Notes: generated by a model from the sequence alone, not told the origin. A stretch of DNA of 64,000 nucleotides from Bacteroidota bacterium (GCA_026391805.1 JAPLDJ010000024.1:358014-422013), one strand, 5' to 3'; positions 51,985 through 61,418 are shown, numbered from the stretch's first letter. Translations and numbers: made by a program.

Positions 51985-54333
51985 CTATTGCACGATCAGT
52001 TGTTTATTCTCAACAGCGGTGTTTGTCTGCACTTTTACGATATAGACGCCTTTTGAAAGGTTGCTCACATCGATCTGTGCCGTGATTGTGGATGAATCAT
52101 CGTTCAGGTCGGCAGCATAGACAGTTTGTCCGTTTGTGTTGAGCAGGGTCAGCCGTGCGGTTGATTTCGACCGGCTGTTAACAGTCACAGTAACAGTTTC
52201 CCTTGCCGGGTTGGGCTGAAGGCTGATGCTTAATTCCTTCTGGGATGGTTCCTGGATGCCAACGGGCCAGAGGCCGACATAACGCTGGCTGGTCGTGCTT
52301 CCTGTACACGGAGGCTGAGCAACACCTACCAATTTAAGGGTGACGCTCTTGTTGGAATAGTCCTGTGTTCCGAAGGTATAGGTTGTACTGAGTGAGGAGG
52401 TGCTTCCGAAGTGCCCGTTGCCGGTGCTCTGCCATTGGGTCGCCCGGCAATAGGTGGCAATTCCGTGGAGTTCGATGGAAACGGCAGTCGGATCGACAAG
52501 CGTATCCGTCCCCGCGTTGGTATAAGGTGTCTGGTATACCTTCACCAGGCTGGTGGTATCGTTCATGGTCTGTGTTCCGTCACTGACTATGCAGACATAT
52601 TTTGTATCGATAACTGGTGCTGCTTTTGGCGATTTCAGCACGGAAGTAAAACCTGCGGGTACAGAGCTCCATGAATAGGTGTAGTTTCCTGTTCCTCCAT
52701 AGGCGATGGCATTAAGGCTTATGGAATCGGCTCCCTGACAGATCACACCGGGACTTGCCGTGGCATAGGATGCAAATGTGTTTCCAAGGCTGAACGAGGC
52801 GATGCGCGTTTGCCAGCTTGCACCGGATGTGGATGAATAGTATTCAGATGTGAACCAGAATGTACCGGGTGCTGCCGGATCTACGGTCATGGCGCTGTAA
52901 TCACCCCAGCGGCCCGAATTGTCGGTCTGGCTTCCGCCGCCGTTAATGATTCCTTTTTCTGCGATGGTCATGGTCCCGAGTGGATCATTTTTCAGCCGCC
53001 CGGTATAGCGGATGGCAGGATACATGGATGAACTCGATACAGAGTATCCAAGGGCGATATTGCCACTGGTATCCATGGCGATGCTGGGCATCCACCGGTG
53101 ATTGACGGCATCGGGTGCATAGGTTCCTTCCTGGTAAAGCGTCCAGCCCGAACCCGTATTGCGGAGTTCCACCCAGCGAATCCCTGCTTTCCCGCTGGCA
53201 CTTACGGTAAAACTTGCAACCACCGACCAGTAGTTGCTGAATTTCCGGAACGGCATCCTGAACATGAGTCCTTTTCTGCTGAATGCATCCAGCTTTGCAC
53301 TGGTCCCCTGCTGAGGGATCACGTTGCCTCCCATCGTTCCAAAAGAGGAAATGGGAATCGAGGTGGTTTGCGTGAACGTTGAGTTACCGGGGTTGGTGAA
53401 GTCCGGATGAAATTCGTACATGTTGATCTGGGGCGGGTTTTGCACCAGGTATGAAATATTATTGGGTGTTCCGTCGGGCGGAAATTCGCTGTCGCAATCC
53501 AGTGAAAGAGGACCTTCAGAAGAAGAGGGTAAAGTATACATTACCATCGTGGCGGATTGATCCCCAACCAGCATTTTGGCGCGGTCCAGGGCACAGGCAG
53601 CCGGTCCCAGCCAGCTTCCCGAACCCGAGGAGAACCTCCGGATCGTCATGTAGTAAGCATCCTTCCACACGGAGAGTTTAGGATAATCGGGCATGACCGA
53701 GAACTGGAACTGATAACGGTACCATGATCCAGTTGGATCATTGGTTTGCGAAACGGCTACATTTTCGTAGAAGGGTGCGCTGGGATAAAAGGGCAATGAG
53801 AACTGGGCAAAGATCCAGCGGTCGGCATTTTCATCATACAGAACGATGGCATCCCCGTCGTTGCTGTTGTTTGGCATTCCGTCGAAAATGGAGCTGTTGG
53901 CGTAAGGGCCTAAAATGCCGACCCCTGCTTTGTTAAAGATCTTGTACTTGGTGTTCACGACCTGGAAATAGTATCCGGAAGAAACATCACCGTCGGTATC
54001 GGGAGGAAGTCCTCCGTTGAAGTTAAGCCCTTCAAAATTCTGAATTGTGGTATCGCTCTGAACCTGGCCTGGGGCATATTGCCGGATCGGATCGGGGAAA
54101 TCGGGATCGGGGCGGTCGCTGTCCTGGTGAAAAGTGTTGAGGTTGTTCTTGACGACATTTTCTTTCCAGGACTGATCAGCTATTGCTGAATAGTGCTGGA
54201 CCATGCTCCTCAGGGGAGGGGAGACATCAAAATAGGTTGCCTTGATGATTTCAGGCTTCAATGGCTGGTTTTGAGCGAACCCTGAGGCAAACAGGAGAAC
54301 CATTCCTGCAAAAATGATGAGGTTTTTTTTCAT
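51985..54333 (-). CDS. Large T9SS cargo protein with PKD-like module
   Basis: 782 residues. Signal peptide (LIIFAGMVLLFASGFAQ). Residues about 100-520 form a beta-rich, propeller-like region (YYFQVVNTKYKIFNKAG, ADRWIFAQFSLPF, WRYQFQFSVMPDYPKLSVW-like strands) without a known catalytic motif. About 535-620 resembles a PKD/SprB-type Ig module (PGVICQGADSISLNAIAYGG). The final 80 residues are a type A sorting domain (LSISLQPNPARETVTVTV to NKQLIVQ). It precedes the two C10 genes on the same strand and may be expressed with them. Confidence 0.8.
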   Translation of the reverse strand: MKKNLIIFAGMVLLFASGFAQNQPLKPEIIKATYFDVSPPLRSMVQHYSAIADQSWKENVVKNNLNTFHQDSDRPDPDFPDPIRQYAPGQVQSDTTIQNFEGLNFNGGLPPDTDGDVSSGYYFQVVNTKYKIFNKAGVGILGPYANSSIFDGMPNNSNDGDAIVLYDENADRWIFAQFSLPFYPSAPFYENVAVSQTNDPTGSWYRYQFQFSVMPDYPKLSVWKDAYYMTIRRFSSGSGSWLGPAACALDRAKMLVGDQSATMVMYTLPSSSEGPLSLDCDSEFPPDGTPNNISYLVQNPPQINMYEFHPDFTNPGNSTFTQTTSIPISSFGTMGGNVIPQQGTSAKLDAFSRKGLMFRMPFRKFSNYWSVVASFTVSASGKAGIRWVELRNTGSGWTLYQEGTYAPDAVNHRWMPSIAMDTSGNIALGYSVSSSSMYPAIRYTGRLKNDPLGTMTIAEKGIINGGGSQTDNSGRWGDYSAMTVDPAAPGTFWFTSEYYSSTSGASWQTRIASFSLGNTFASYATASPGVICQGADSISLNAIAYGGTGNYTYSWSSVPAGFTSVLKSPKAAPVIDTKYVCIVSDGTQTMNDTTSLVKVYQTPYTNAGTDTLVDPTAVSIELHGIATYCRATQWQSTGNGHFGSTSSLSTTYTFGTQDYSNKSVTLKLVGVAQPPCTGSTTSQRYVGLWPVGIQEPSQKELSISLQPNPARETVTVTVNSRSKSTARLTLLNTNGQTVYAADLNDDSSTITAQIDVSNLSKGVYIVKVQTNTAVENKQLIVQ

Positions 54334-54440
54334 TGTCTATAAGATGAGTTAAGATGAATCACTTTTATTTATCTGCACACAGAAGGCTGAAACCGAAAAC
54401 TGAATCCCCGTACGATGCGCGATCCCATTAAGGATTGCAC

Positions 54441-54481
54441 TAAAAAACCGGCTGTTTTATCCTTAAAGATAAAAACAGCCG
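54441..54481 (-). terminator. Rho-independent terminator after the third C10 gene
   Basis: On the minus strand: CGGCTGTTTTTATC, loop, GATAAAACAGCCG (54481-54449), then GTTTTTTA (54448-54441). A second hairpin without a U tract (GGGATGTCTGAA paired with TTCAGACATCCC, 54532-54565) lies between it and the stop codon at 54582. Together they separate this gene from the cargo gene downstream. Confidence 0.78.
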
Positions 54482-54581
54482 TTCCCGGGAGACTTTTCTC
54501 CTGCTTTCTGTGATTTTTTCTGCTTCACGCGGGGATGTCTGAAAAGCTAACCCTTCAGACATCCCTGCCGAAGCTGGTCCA

Positions 54582-56726
54582 TTACTGGACTACAATCTTG
54601 TTGTTGGTGATTCCCTGGTCGCTGGTCATTTTCAGGATATACACCCCTTTTGCCAGAGAAGAGAGGTCGATCTGCTTGTCAAAGGAACCGCTGACCGATC
54701 CATAATTCTGTGAATAAACCAATTCGCCCTTCAGTGAAAGAACCTCGATCCTGACGGATTGAACCTCATTCATGGTGAAGTGAACATTTAAAAGGCCGCT
54801 GGTGGGATTCGGGAATATGGAGAAATCCTCAAATGCCTTCTGTTCGTTTGTGCCGACAGTTACTGAATAGCTTGCATCCCAGCCGTCTCCGCGGATTGTT
54901 TTATTGGAGGTCCACATGACCATCATTTTTCCTGAATTTGCAGTGACGGGGGCAAGGGGTGATGCAAGGTGGTCTCCTGAATACTCGGCCAGTAATACCG
55001 GCGGATTTACTGCAATATTGTAGATCTGCGTTTTATCGTTGGTTGCTTCGGTTTTGAAATTGTCGAAGGTGACAGTAATGGAGGTTGCATTGGGTGGCTG
55101 AATGATCCATTTACAGGTGGTCCCGTTGCGATACTCGAAACGTCCGCTGTAATCGCTGAAGGTCCCTGATACATCTGTCAGTGTGGTTGTGCTGGCGCAG
55201 AAGGTTACGGGAATGGTTTCATAAGAGAGCAGGAATCCGGGAGCAGTGACACTGCCATTCGATACGAAGGTTACAAACATCTCCGGACCTGTTGAATTCA
55301 GTGTCTGTGTTGGTGTTGTTGCTCCGGAGAAAGTTCCCAATACCGGTGAAGATGCGTTCGGACCATCATAAACGGTAAGAACATCGGCCGGGTCGGTATT
55401 GAACCTGATAAAGGTCAGCCTGATGCTGCTGACGCTGTCGTCGGGTGCAATCAGCCAGCTGCAGTTGGAATTGTTGTTGTATTCAGCAACCGGGCCGCTT
55501 CCGTCCTCAACAGTACCATAATCATACGTTGTAACATTGGATGTTCCGGAACAGAATGTCGGGTATTGTGCAGGATCAGGAGTAATATGAACTATTGCTT
55601 CCTGGCTGCTGTTGAACGTATATCCTCCCGGGTTGAGGTTGGTCAGGTAGTAGTAGCCATTTGAACTTCCGCTCCATCCCCAGTTAAAATGATAATAGTC
55701 GGTGGCCTGGTACCCGTCACAAACCCAGGAATGGCCGCCGCCGGGTCCCTGTCCGGCATAATTGAGGGGCTGTCCTGCATTAAGGTCACCCTGAAGAAGG
55801 CTATTCCAGCTCGAGGTCGAATAACTAAGCTTTTTAACATAGGAAGCACTCGATGCATACCTGAAATAATTTTTTAAAGCATTGCCGACATCGGAAGTGT
55901 ATGCTCCTGAAGAGCATTGTCCGTCAGAATTGTAATGCATGTTGACAGCAATACCTGCATGATACATGATCGTGGCAATCGGATTGTTCTCCTTTGAGGG
56001 CTGGTTGCTCATTCCGTTCCAGTCGTAGGTCGTCGCCCCAAAATTGGCGCATAAGGATCCGTAATTATTAAAAATATCGCAGTGGGAGCCAACGCCTGTA
56101 TTGGGCCATCTCCAGTAATACATGATCTGGGCCATGGCGGTTGCGACGCATCCGGTGGTTGCATGACCGTTGAAGGCTGAACACACCGGATCGGCCGGAA
56201 CCAATGAATTATAGGGGAATCCCTGGTCCCAGTTGGAGGTGATCATGGGTGTTACATCCATGATTGCTTTATTCCCGTTCAGCACCTGGCTGGCATCCTT
56301 TGTAAGGTACCGCTGCCAAGTGGCGGTAGTATTAACATCCGGTTGCAGGTTATTTTCGATGTTCCATGCAATTTCTGTTTTCCGCTCATTCATCCAGAAA
56401 ATAAATCCTTCAGCCTGGTCGGAAGGAGAATAGATGGTTTCAAAAGAGAAACCGATGACCGGATAGCAGATATCGTCCGCTGAAACGATCACAAAACCTT
56501 TGTCATTGATGTTAAAAATGTAATAAACATCATGATTGTTGTAATTCTCAATGAACTCGCCTGTGATGGCGATCGATTCAAACGGAACGGCATCATGGCG
56601 GTTGATCTGCTCATAATAGATGTTCCTGGCTGTCAGCCTGGCGTTTGAAATGTCAACTTTCTTTGCAAACGTGGTGAAACTGATGCCCAGGATCAGAAAA
56701 GCAAAAAGTACCAGGTTCTTTTTCAT
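54582..56726 (-). CDS. C10 cysteine peptidase with CUB domains and T9SS tail, third copy
   Basis: 714 residues. Signal peptide 1-21, pro-region with GFVIVSADDICYPVIGFSF, nucleophile Cys193 in GCVATAMAQIMYYWRWP and His332 in GGGHSWVCDGYQ. Two CUB-like domains and a sorting domain (IFPNPTSGLLNVHFTMNE to NKIVVQ) follow. It is more distant from the other two copies than they are from each other. It has its own promoter and terminator, so it is regulated apart from them. Confidence 0.93.
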   Translation of the reverse strand: MKKNLVLFAFLILGISFTTFAKKVDISNARLTARNIYYEQINRHDAVPFESIAITGEFIENYNNHDVYYIFNINDKGFVIVSADDICYPVIGFSFETIYSPSDQAEGFIFWMNERKTEIAWNIENNLQPDVNTTATWQRYLTKDASQVLNGNKAIMDVTPMITSNWDQGFPYNSLVPADPVCSAFNGHATTGCVATAMAQIMYYWRWPNTGVGSHCDIFNNYGSLCANFGATTYDWNGMSNQPSKENNPIATIMYHAGIAVNMHYNSDGQCSSGAYTSDVGNALKNYFRYASSASYVKKLSYSTSSWNSLLQGDLNAGQPLNYAGQGPGGGHSWVCDGYQATDYYHFNWGWSGSSNGYYYLTNLNPGGYTFNSSQEAIVHITPDPAQYPTFCSGTSNVTTYDYGTVEDGSGPVAEYNNNSNCSWLIAPDDSVSSIRLTFIRFNTDPADVLTVYDGPNASSPVLGTFSGATTPTQTLNSTGPEMFVTFVSNGSVTAPGFLLSYETIPVTFCASTTTLTDVSGTFSDYSGRFEYRNGTTCKWIIQPPNATSITVTFDNFKTEATNDKTQIYNIAVNPPVLLAEYSGDHLASPLAPVTANSGKMMVMWTSNKTIRGDGWDASYSVTVGTNEQKAFEDFSIFPNPTSGLLNVHFTMNEVQSVRIEVLSLKGELVYSQNYGSVSGSFDKQIDLSSLAKGVYILKMTSDQGITNNKIVVQ

Positions 56727-56771
56727 TTAACGGGGAATTTTTGGTGAATAAATGATGTCGACTTACGGGTG

Positions 56772-56801
56772 CAAAGTTACACTTTTTCAAACATATGCAA
56801 A
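56772..56801 (-). promoter_or_regulatory. Promoter of the third C10 peptidase gene
   Basis: Minus strand: TTTG (56801-56798), 18-bp spacer, TAACTTTG (56779-56772). Full -7 match; about 45 bp from the ATG at 56726. Confidence 0.6.
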
Positions 56802-56946
56802 ACGATTATTGTTTTCTGAAAGCACTTTTTTAACAAAAATTATCAATTTTTTTTATGACGGAACTTTCCGGCACAAAAGGTTCTGTTTACGGATCGTTTA
56901 TCCCTCCTGAAAAATCCTTAATTTAGCTGGTGAAAAATCCGAGAAA

Positions 56947-58251
56947 ATGGCAATCCTGATCAAAAATATCAAAGCACTCATCCAGGCCGAAGAAACTCAG
57001 CGGTTGAAGGTGTCGGGGAATGAAATGAAAAGCCTTCCTGTTATTCAGGATGCGTGGATACTTCTCGAAGGTGACAGGATCATTGATTTCGGGCCCTCTG
57101 AAACTACTCCAACAGATGAAAATTACAGATTACGTATAAAAGATTACGAAAAGAATACTCACCAGTTCACCAGTTCACCAGTTCACCAGTTAAAAATTAT
57201 TGACGCAACCGGCAAACTTGTTTTCCCCTCCTTTTGTGATTCCCACACGCACCTGGTTTACGCCGGCAGCCGTGAAATCGAATACATTGACAAGATCAGG
57301 GGATTGAGTTATGAGGAGATTGCCCGGAGGGGAGGAGGGATCCTGAATTCTGCAAAACGGCTTCATGATGCTTCCGAAGAGGAACTCGCTGAACAGGCGC
57401 TTAAACGGCTGAAGGAGATCATGATGCTGGGAACGGGAGCCGTGGAGATCAAGAGCGGGTACGGGCTGAACGTGGAGGATGAACTGAAAATGCTGTGCGT
57501 CATCCGGAAGTTGAAAGAACTTTCACCCCTGACGATCGTTTCCACATTTTTAGGCGCTCATGCTGTTCCGGCAGAATACAAAGGCAGGCAGGATGAATTC
57601 GTTGACCTGGTGATCAATGAAATGATACCAATGGTGGCATCCGAAGGACTGGCTGATTACATTGATGTATTTTGCGACCGTGGCTTTTTTACACCCGAAG
57701 AGACCGACCGGATGTTGCTGGCAGGTATGAAATATGGTTTACGTCCGAAGATCCATGCCAACGAGCTCGATTATTCCGGGGGGATACAGGTCGGTGTGAA
57801 ATACAATGCCCTTTCTGTTGATCATCTTGAATATACCGGGGATGATGAGATAAAATGTTTGCTGGGATCCGACACCATGCCTACGGTTCTTCCGGGAGCC
57901 GCATTCTTTCTGAACCTGCCACATGCCCCGGTCAGAAAAATGATCGATGCCGGTTTGCCCGTCGCCATGGCCAGCGATTTCAACCCCGGGTCATCTCCAT
58001 CCGGCAACATGCAGTTCATCCTTTCTCTTGCCTGCATCAATTACCGGTTGCTTCCCGAGGAAGCCATCCATGCCGTAACGATCAACAGCGCTTACGCCAT
58101 GGGATTGAGCGAAGAGGTCGGAACCATCGCCCGGGGAAAGAAAGCAAACCTGTTCATTACCGTTCCCATGCCCGGGTACGAGTTCATGCCTTATGGGTAC
58201 GGGAGCAATAAGGTGGAGACCGTGATATTAAATGGCGAAGTAGCGAAGTAG
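56947..58251 (+). CDS. hutI: Imidazolonepropionase with an in-frame repeat insertion
   Basis: Third step of histidine degradation: imidazolone propionate to formiminoglutamate, cytoplasmic zinc amidohydrolase. 434 residues against the usual 400-415. Metal ligands lie in FCDSHTHLVYAGSR (H100, H102); STFLGAHAVPAEYKG and KIHANELDYSGGIQ carry further ligands, and ASDFNPGSSPSGNMQF the catalytic Asp. Residues about 52-83 do not belong to the family; 72-82 (HQFTSSPVHQL) are encoded by four copies of an 8-bp repeat. The rest is intact, so the enzyme may still work. The stop codon lies within a family-G array. Confidence 0.92.
   Translation: MAILIKNIKALIQAEETQRLKVSGNEMKSLPVIQDAWILLEGDRIIDFGPSETTPTDENYRLRIKDYEKNTHQFTSSPVHQLKIIDATGKLVFPSFCDSHTHLVYAGSREIEYIDKIRGLSYEEIARRGGGILNSAKRLHDASEEELAEQALKRLKEIMMLGTGAVEIKSGYGLNVEDELKMLCVIRKLKELSPLTIVSTFLGAHAVPAEYKGRQDEFVDLVINEMIPMVASEGLADYIDVFCDRGFFTPEETDRMLLAGMKYGLRPKIHANELDYSGGIQVGVKYNALSVDHLEYTGDDEIKCLLGSDTMPTVLPGAAFFLNLPHAPVRKMIDAGLPVAMASDFNPGSSPSGNMQFILSLACINYRLLPEEAIHAVTINSAYAMGLSEEVGTIARGKKANLFITVPMPGYEFMPYGYGSNKVETVILNGEVAK
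57158..57189 (-). repeat. Family-B octamer array inside hutI
   Basis: Four TTCACCAG units (the first with C for T), the same units as at 21860-21903. In this orientation no reading frame has a stop, which lets translation pass. Confidence 0.85.
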
Positions 58252-58270
58252 CGAAGTAGCGAATAGCGAA
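58235..58270. repeat. Family-G octamer array over the hutI stop codon
   Basis: GCGAAGTA three times, then GCGAATA GCGAAAG. The last four codons and TAG of hutI are read from it. Confidence 0.8.
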
Positions 58271-58275
58271 AGTTT

Positions 58276-58860
58276 CTATTTCTTTATATGAAACCAGATA
58301 TCCAGCTCCTTATCGGGGTTAAAATTCACCTTTTTCCAGTTATGCGTCGTGACGTTGTTGTCCGATTTCACCTCATCAGGCTTGTAAGAGACTGAATCGA
58401 TCACGATGGACGGATCTGTTATCTGCAGTGTGTAGTTCCCGAATGCCAGCGACTTGTGCCAGTATTGCACATGGGTCATCACAAGGTAACGGACGTTCCT
58501 GCCGTCATGATCCATTACATAGTATAGTCTCACCGTTTTCGCCTCCTGTGGATGAAGGGTCAGCTGGAAGAACAGACCGGCAGGCATTTTCCTGTAATGC
58601 GTGATGCAGGTCTGCTCACTGGCATCAAAGATGGCGACGGAATCATATTTAAGCCCTTCGGGAGCAAGCGGAAGCGGAAAGAAAACAGTCTGCGTGAAGT
58701 TAGCGTTGTAATTGTTCCTGAAATGATACTCGCCGGTAACGGTGACATGCTCGGCATCCAGCTTCATTTGCATGTTTTCCTTAAAAAAAGTTACAGCCTG
58801 GCTGTATGCGGTCGAAGCAAAGAAGGCGGGAAGAAGGAATATAAGGAGGCTCTTTTTCAT
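58276..58860 (-). CDS. Secreted protein of unknown function
   Basis: 194 residues with a signal peptide (KKSLLIFLLPAFFASTAYSQ). The mature part is an all-beta domain, with TVTGEYHFRNNYNANFTQTV and LQITDPSIVIDSVSYKP as typical strands; a DUF4424-like fold is possible but not certain. No catalytic residues are recognised. Converges with hutI (24 bp between stops). Confidence 0.65.
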   Translation of the reverse strand: MKKSLLIFLLPAFFASTAYSQAVTFFKENMQMKLDAEHVTVTGEYHFRNNYNANFTQTVFFPLPLAPEGLKYDSVAIFDASEQTCITHYRKMPAGLFFQLTLHPQEAKTVRLYYVMDHDGRNVRYLVMTHVQYWHKSLAFGNYTLQITDPSIVIDSVSYKPDEVKSDNNVTTHNWKKVNFNPDKELDIWFHIKK

Positions 58861-58966
58861 TGCTGAAAGAACCGGATTATTCAGTCATTCACAAGGAATG
58901 AAGCGAATATACGAAGAAGTCTGATGAAAAGCAAGAAAGTCCCTCAGTCAGCTATAAGGGTTTGAT

Positions 58967-59142
58967 ACTGGATGCTGGATACCAGAGATGGTTATTCTAT
59001 AGATTTGTGATTTTCTACAATCAAATCCCAAATCCCAAATCTCAAATCCCAAATCCCAAATCTCAAATCCCAAATCCCAAATCCCAGATCCCAGATCCCA
59101 GATCCCAGATCCCAGATCTCAAACATCCAGCATCCAGCATCC
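58967..59142. repeat. Spacer filled by families C and F
   Basis: A short family-C piece (ACTGGATGCTGGATACC, 58967-58983), then fourteen in-phase family-F heptamers (59023-59120: AAATCCC, with AAATCTC and AGATCCC variants), then an inverted family-C array (CATCCAGCATCCAGCATCC, 59124-59142). The C array ends 2 bp before the peptidase stop codon. No gene in this 284-bp gap. Confidence 0.85.
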
Positions 59143-59144
59143 GT

Positions 59145-61202
59145 CTATTTAACAACCTTCAGCGCTGCATCCGTAGCGTCAATCAATGGCTTTATCGAGA
59201 TCTCGCTGCCAACGGCATTTTTCATCCATTGCTGCGGGATCAGGCGTCCGGCAGAATAGATCCGGATGGCTTCATCGGCAAAGTTCTTCCCTTTAAGCCA
59301 ACCGTCGAGCTGGAAATCGATCAGATGGCCGACCGGGTAGTTCGATAAATAGAGCGGGCTGTCGATCATGTGTGAATAGATGGCTAGGATGGGGCAATCC
59401 TTCACACCAAGGACTTCAGCATAGTAGGTGTTCCAGACTTCCTTTGCCGTGCTGATCACGGTTTCCTTCAGCTGGGCCGGTGTTGCATCAGGATGTTCAT
59501 AGAGCCATTTCCAGACCTTCATATCCACCAGAGAAACGCCCATGATCTCATAGCTCATCCAGAAGTTATCGATGGCAGCAAGGTATTCCTTGTTCGGATC
59601 CTTATCCTTAATCCCGAGAAGATCAAGGTCATGTTTCTGGAAGGTGAAAGCGAAAGCCTCGGTAAATGCTGTATTCGGAACGCCAGCCATCATATAATTA
59701 TCAACCATGTATAGCGAAATGGTCTGTTCTACATTGTGACCCAGTTCGTGGACGGCAATATTGTAACCTTTGTAATCCATGCCGTTCTTCCCGATCCGTG
59801 TCCGCAGGTGAGCCTTGTCGCCTTTCATCTGGGCACCCCATGCATGCCCAGAGCCTCTTGCAGGATCGACCGTAATGTGCGACGCGATCTCCTTTGCCAT
59901 ATCCGGTTTGAATCCGAGTTTGATGAGGATGTTTGGAATATCTTTTTCAACGGCTTCAGTGTTGGGATATTTTGCCCTGGTCATTTTATCAAGCATGGCC
60001 TGGTCCATCGAACTGCGGGCCTTGAAGCCATCGTACCAGATATCAAAGGGCTGCAGTGGCCGGCCAAGGCGCTTGCTGATCAGGGCGCCCACCTGTTTCA
60101 CTTCGGGCGAGGAGCAGAATTCCGAGAATAGCTTTTCTACCTGTTCCATGGGGAGTTCCATTCCGACATCAAATGAACGCTGGATGAATGTAGGGAAGAT
60201 CGGGTTATACTGATCCACGGCTTTCATGGCTTTGAAATTATTCAGGAGAACCTCATACCGTTTGTCGGGTTCGGGTGTGGCAGTGATTTCTTTTCCGTCC
60301 TTAAAGAGCTTGTTGCTGACAGGATTCCATTGAAATGCTGAATTGTTGATCACACTGTCGGGGATCGTCTGGTCAATGATCCGGAGCATCGCCTGGTAGA
60401 TCAACTTTTGTTTTGTGAGACCTTCTTCTGTATTATTATAATTTGCTTTTATTTCATCACGCAGGTTCCAGTGTGAAAGCAGTTTCATCTCCTTCGGGAA
60501 ATGAGTCTGTCCTTTGTCATCCAGGAGGTTCCCGACAAAGATGTTATACCCGGAAATGTAATTCTCGGAGGCAGAAATAGCATCCGAGCTTTTCTGGATG
60601 ATATCTGCCGGAACCCGGGTCGTAAAGAGATCGCCCAGCCTTGCATAAGCCCACTCGAGGCGGCTCCATTTCGCGCCCTGCTCTTCTTTTTCCTTCAGCG
60701 TATAGAACGGGAAGTTAAGTCCGACGATGAAAGCGATCTTGTTGGTAAAATAATCATCCATGAAATGTGATGTAGGGTCATAGGCTGCGAAGATTTCGTC
60801 AATGGGGTAGGCATCGCCGATATCAAGCGCCATGGCCCGTTTCAGGTCGAGGCTGATCATGTTGAAACGGCCGAAAAGGCTTTCAAAGTTGGTGGAAATG
60901 CGCATGAACATCTTTTCACGCATCTGTTCATCCGCGATATAATTTTTCAGGCAGAATTCTTCAAAATCCTTTACCGATCCGTCTTTTTCGGTCCATAGCG
61001 CTGAAACCTGCTTCACGCCTTTCCCGATGATCTCTTTATCACTGGCGCCATATTGTTTGACAAGTTTTGCAATGATGCTGTCTGTGGTGACGGCAGGGAT
61101 GAACTGGACAGTAGCTTTTTGTTCCATCTGTGTTGATTTTTGATTGCAATTGCTCATCAGGATTGCCACCGGAATGAGAAGAAGGATGAAGATCTTTTTC
61201 AT
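59145..61202 (-). CDS. Zinc metallopeptidase lipoprotein (gluzincin, M3-like)
   Basis: 685 residues from ATG 61202, which begins a lipoprotein signal (KKIFILLLIPVAILMSNC, lipid Cys19). A longer frame from 61382 would read through hairpin element H and has no signal, and a -7 element lies between the two starts. Zinc motif H485-E-L-G-H489 with a third ligand Glu515 in NTAFTEAFAF, as in gluzincins; the surrounding AVHELGHNVEQTISLY resembles M3 oligopeptidases. Likely a periplasmic or surface oligopeptidase that finishes peptides made by the C10 enzymes. A family-C array touches its stop codon. Confidence 0.85.
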   Translation of the reverse strand: MKKIFILLLIPVAILMSNCNQKSTQMEQKATVQFIPAVTTDSIIAKLVKQYGASDKEIIGKGVKQVSALWTEKDGSVKDFEEFCLKNYIADEQMREKMFMRISTNFESLFGRFNMISLDLKRAMALDIGDAYPIDEIFAAYDPTSHFMDDYFTNKIAFIVGLNFPFYTLKEKEEQGAKWSRLEWAYARLGDLFTTRVPADIIQKSSDAISASENYISGYNIFVGNLLDDKGQTHFPKEMKLLSHWNLRDEIKANYNNTEEGLTKQKLIYQAMLRIIDQTIPDSVINNSAFQWNPVSNKLFKDGKEITATPEPDKRYEVLLNNFKAMKAVDQYNPIFPTFIQRSFDVGMELPMEQVEKLFSEFCSSPEVKQVGALISKRLGRPLQPFDIWYDGFKARSSMDQAMLDKMTRAKYPNTEAVEKDIPNILIKLGFKPDMAKEIASHITVDPARGSGHAWGAQMKGDKAHLRTRIGKNGMDYKGYNIAVHELGHNVEQTISLYMVDNYMMAGVPNTAFTEAFAFTFQKHDLDLLGIKDKDPNKEYLAAIDNFWMSYEIMGVSLVDMKVWKWLYEHPDATPAQLKETVISTAKEVWNTYYAEVLGVKDCPILAIYSHMIDSPLYLSNYPVGHLIDFQLDGWLKGKNFADEAIRIYSAGRLIPQQWMKNAVGSEISIKPLIDATDAALKVVK

Positions 61203-61228
61203 AAGGCAGGAAGGGTTTGGTTTACCTG

Positions 61229-61236
61229 CAAATATA
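61229..61236 (-). promoter_or_regulatory. -7 promoter element of the metallopeptidase gene
   Basis: Minus strand TATATTTG (TAnnTTTG), 27 bp before the ATG at 61202. It supports that start over the upstream one. No -33 box at normal spacing. Confidence 0.45.
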
Positions 61237-61289
61237 GAATAAATGAAGAAATATAGGAAATTATCCGCTTTTGGAGGATATGTGTCAAC

Positions 61290-61418
61290 CAGGTAATTCA
61301 GGATTGTAAAGATTTCCGCAGGAAATCCATTCTTGTAGGCGAACAGGAAAAAGCCACAATCAAATTTCCGGAGGAAATTCATTATAAGATATCTGGATTA
61401 TCATCCCCTTTGGGGATA
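61290..61418 (-). repeat. Dispersed hairpin element H, copy 2
   Basis: Inverted copy of 31289-31470: GATTTCCGCAGGAAATC (61311-61327), AAATTTCCGGAGGAAATT (61362-61379) and ATCCCCTTTGGGGAT (61403-61417). The three palindromes keep pairing although their bases differ from copy 1. Gap 61203-61641 otherwise holds only the promoter and repeats J1 and J2. Confidence 0.85.

Noticed and set aside
61203-61382. N-terminal extension of the metallopeptidase
   Set aside because: The extra 60 codons read through hairpin element H and a -7 promoter box; the lipoprotein signal begins at 61202.
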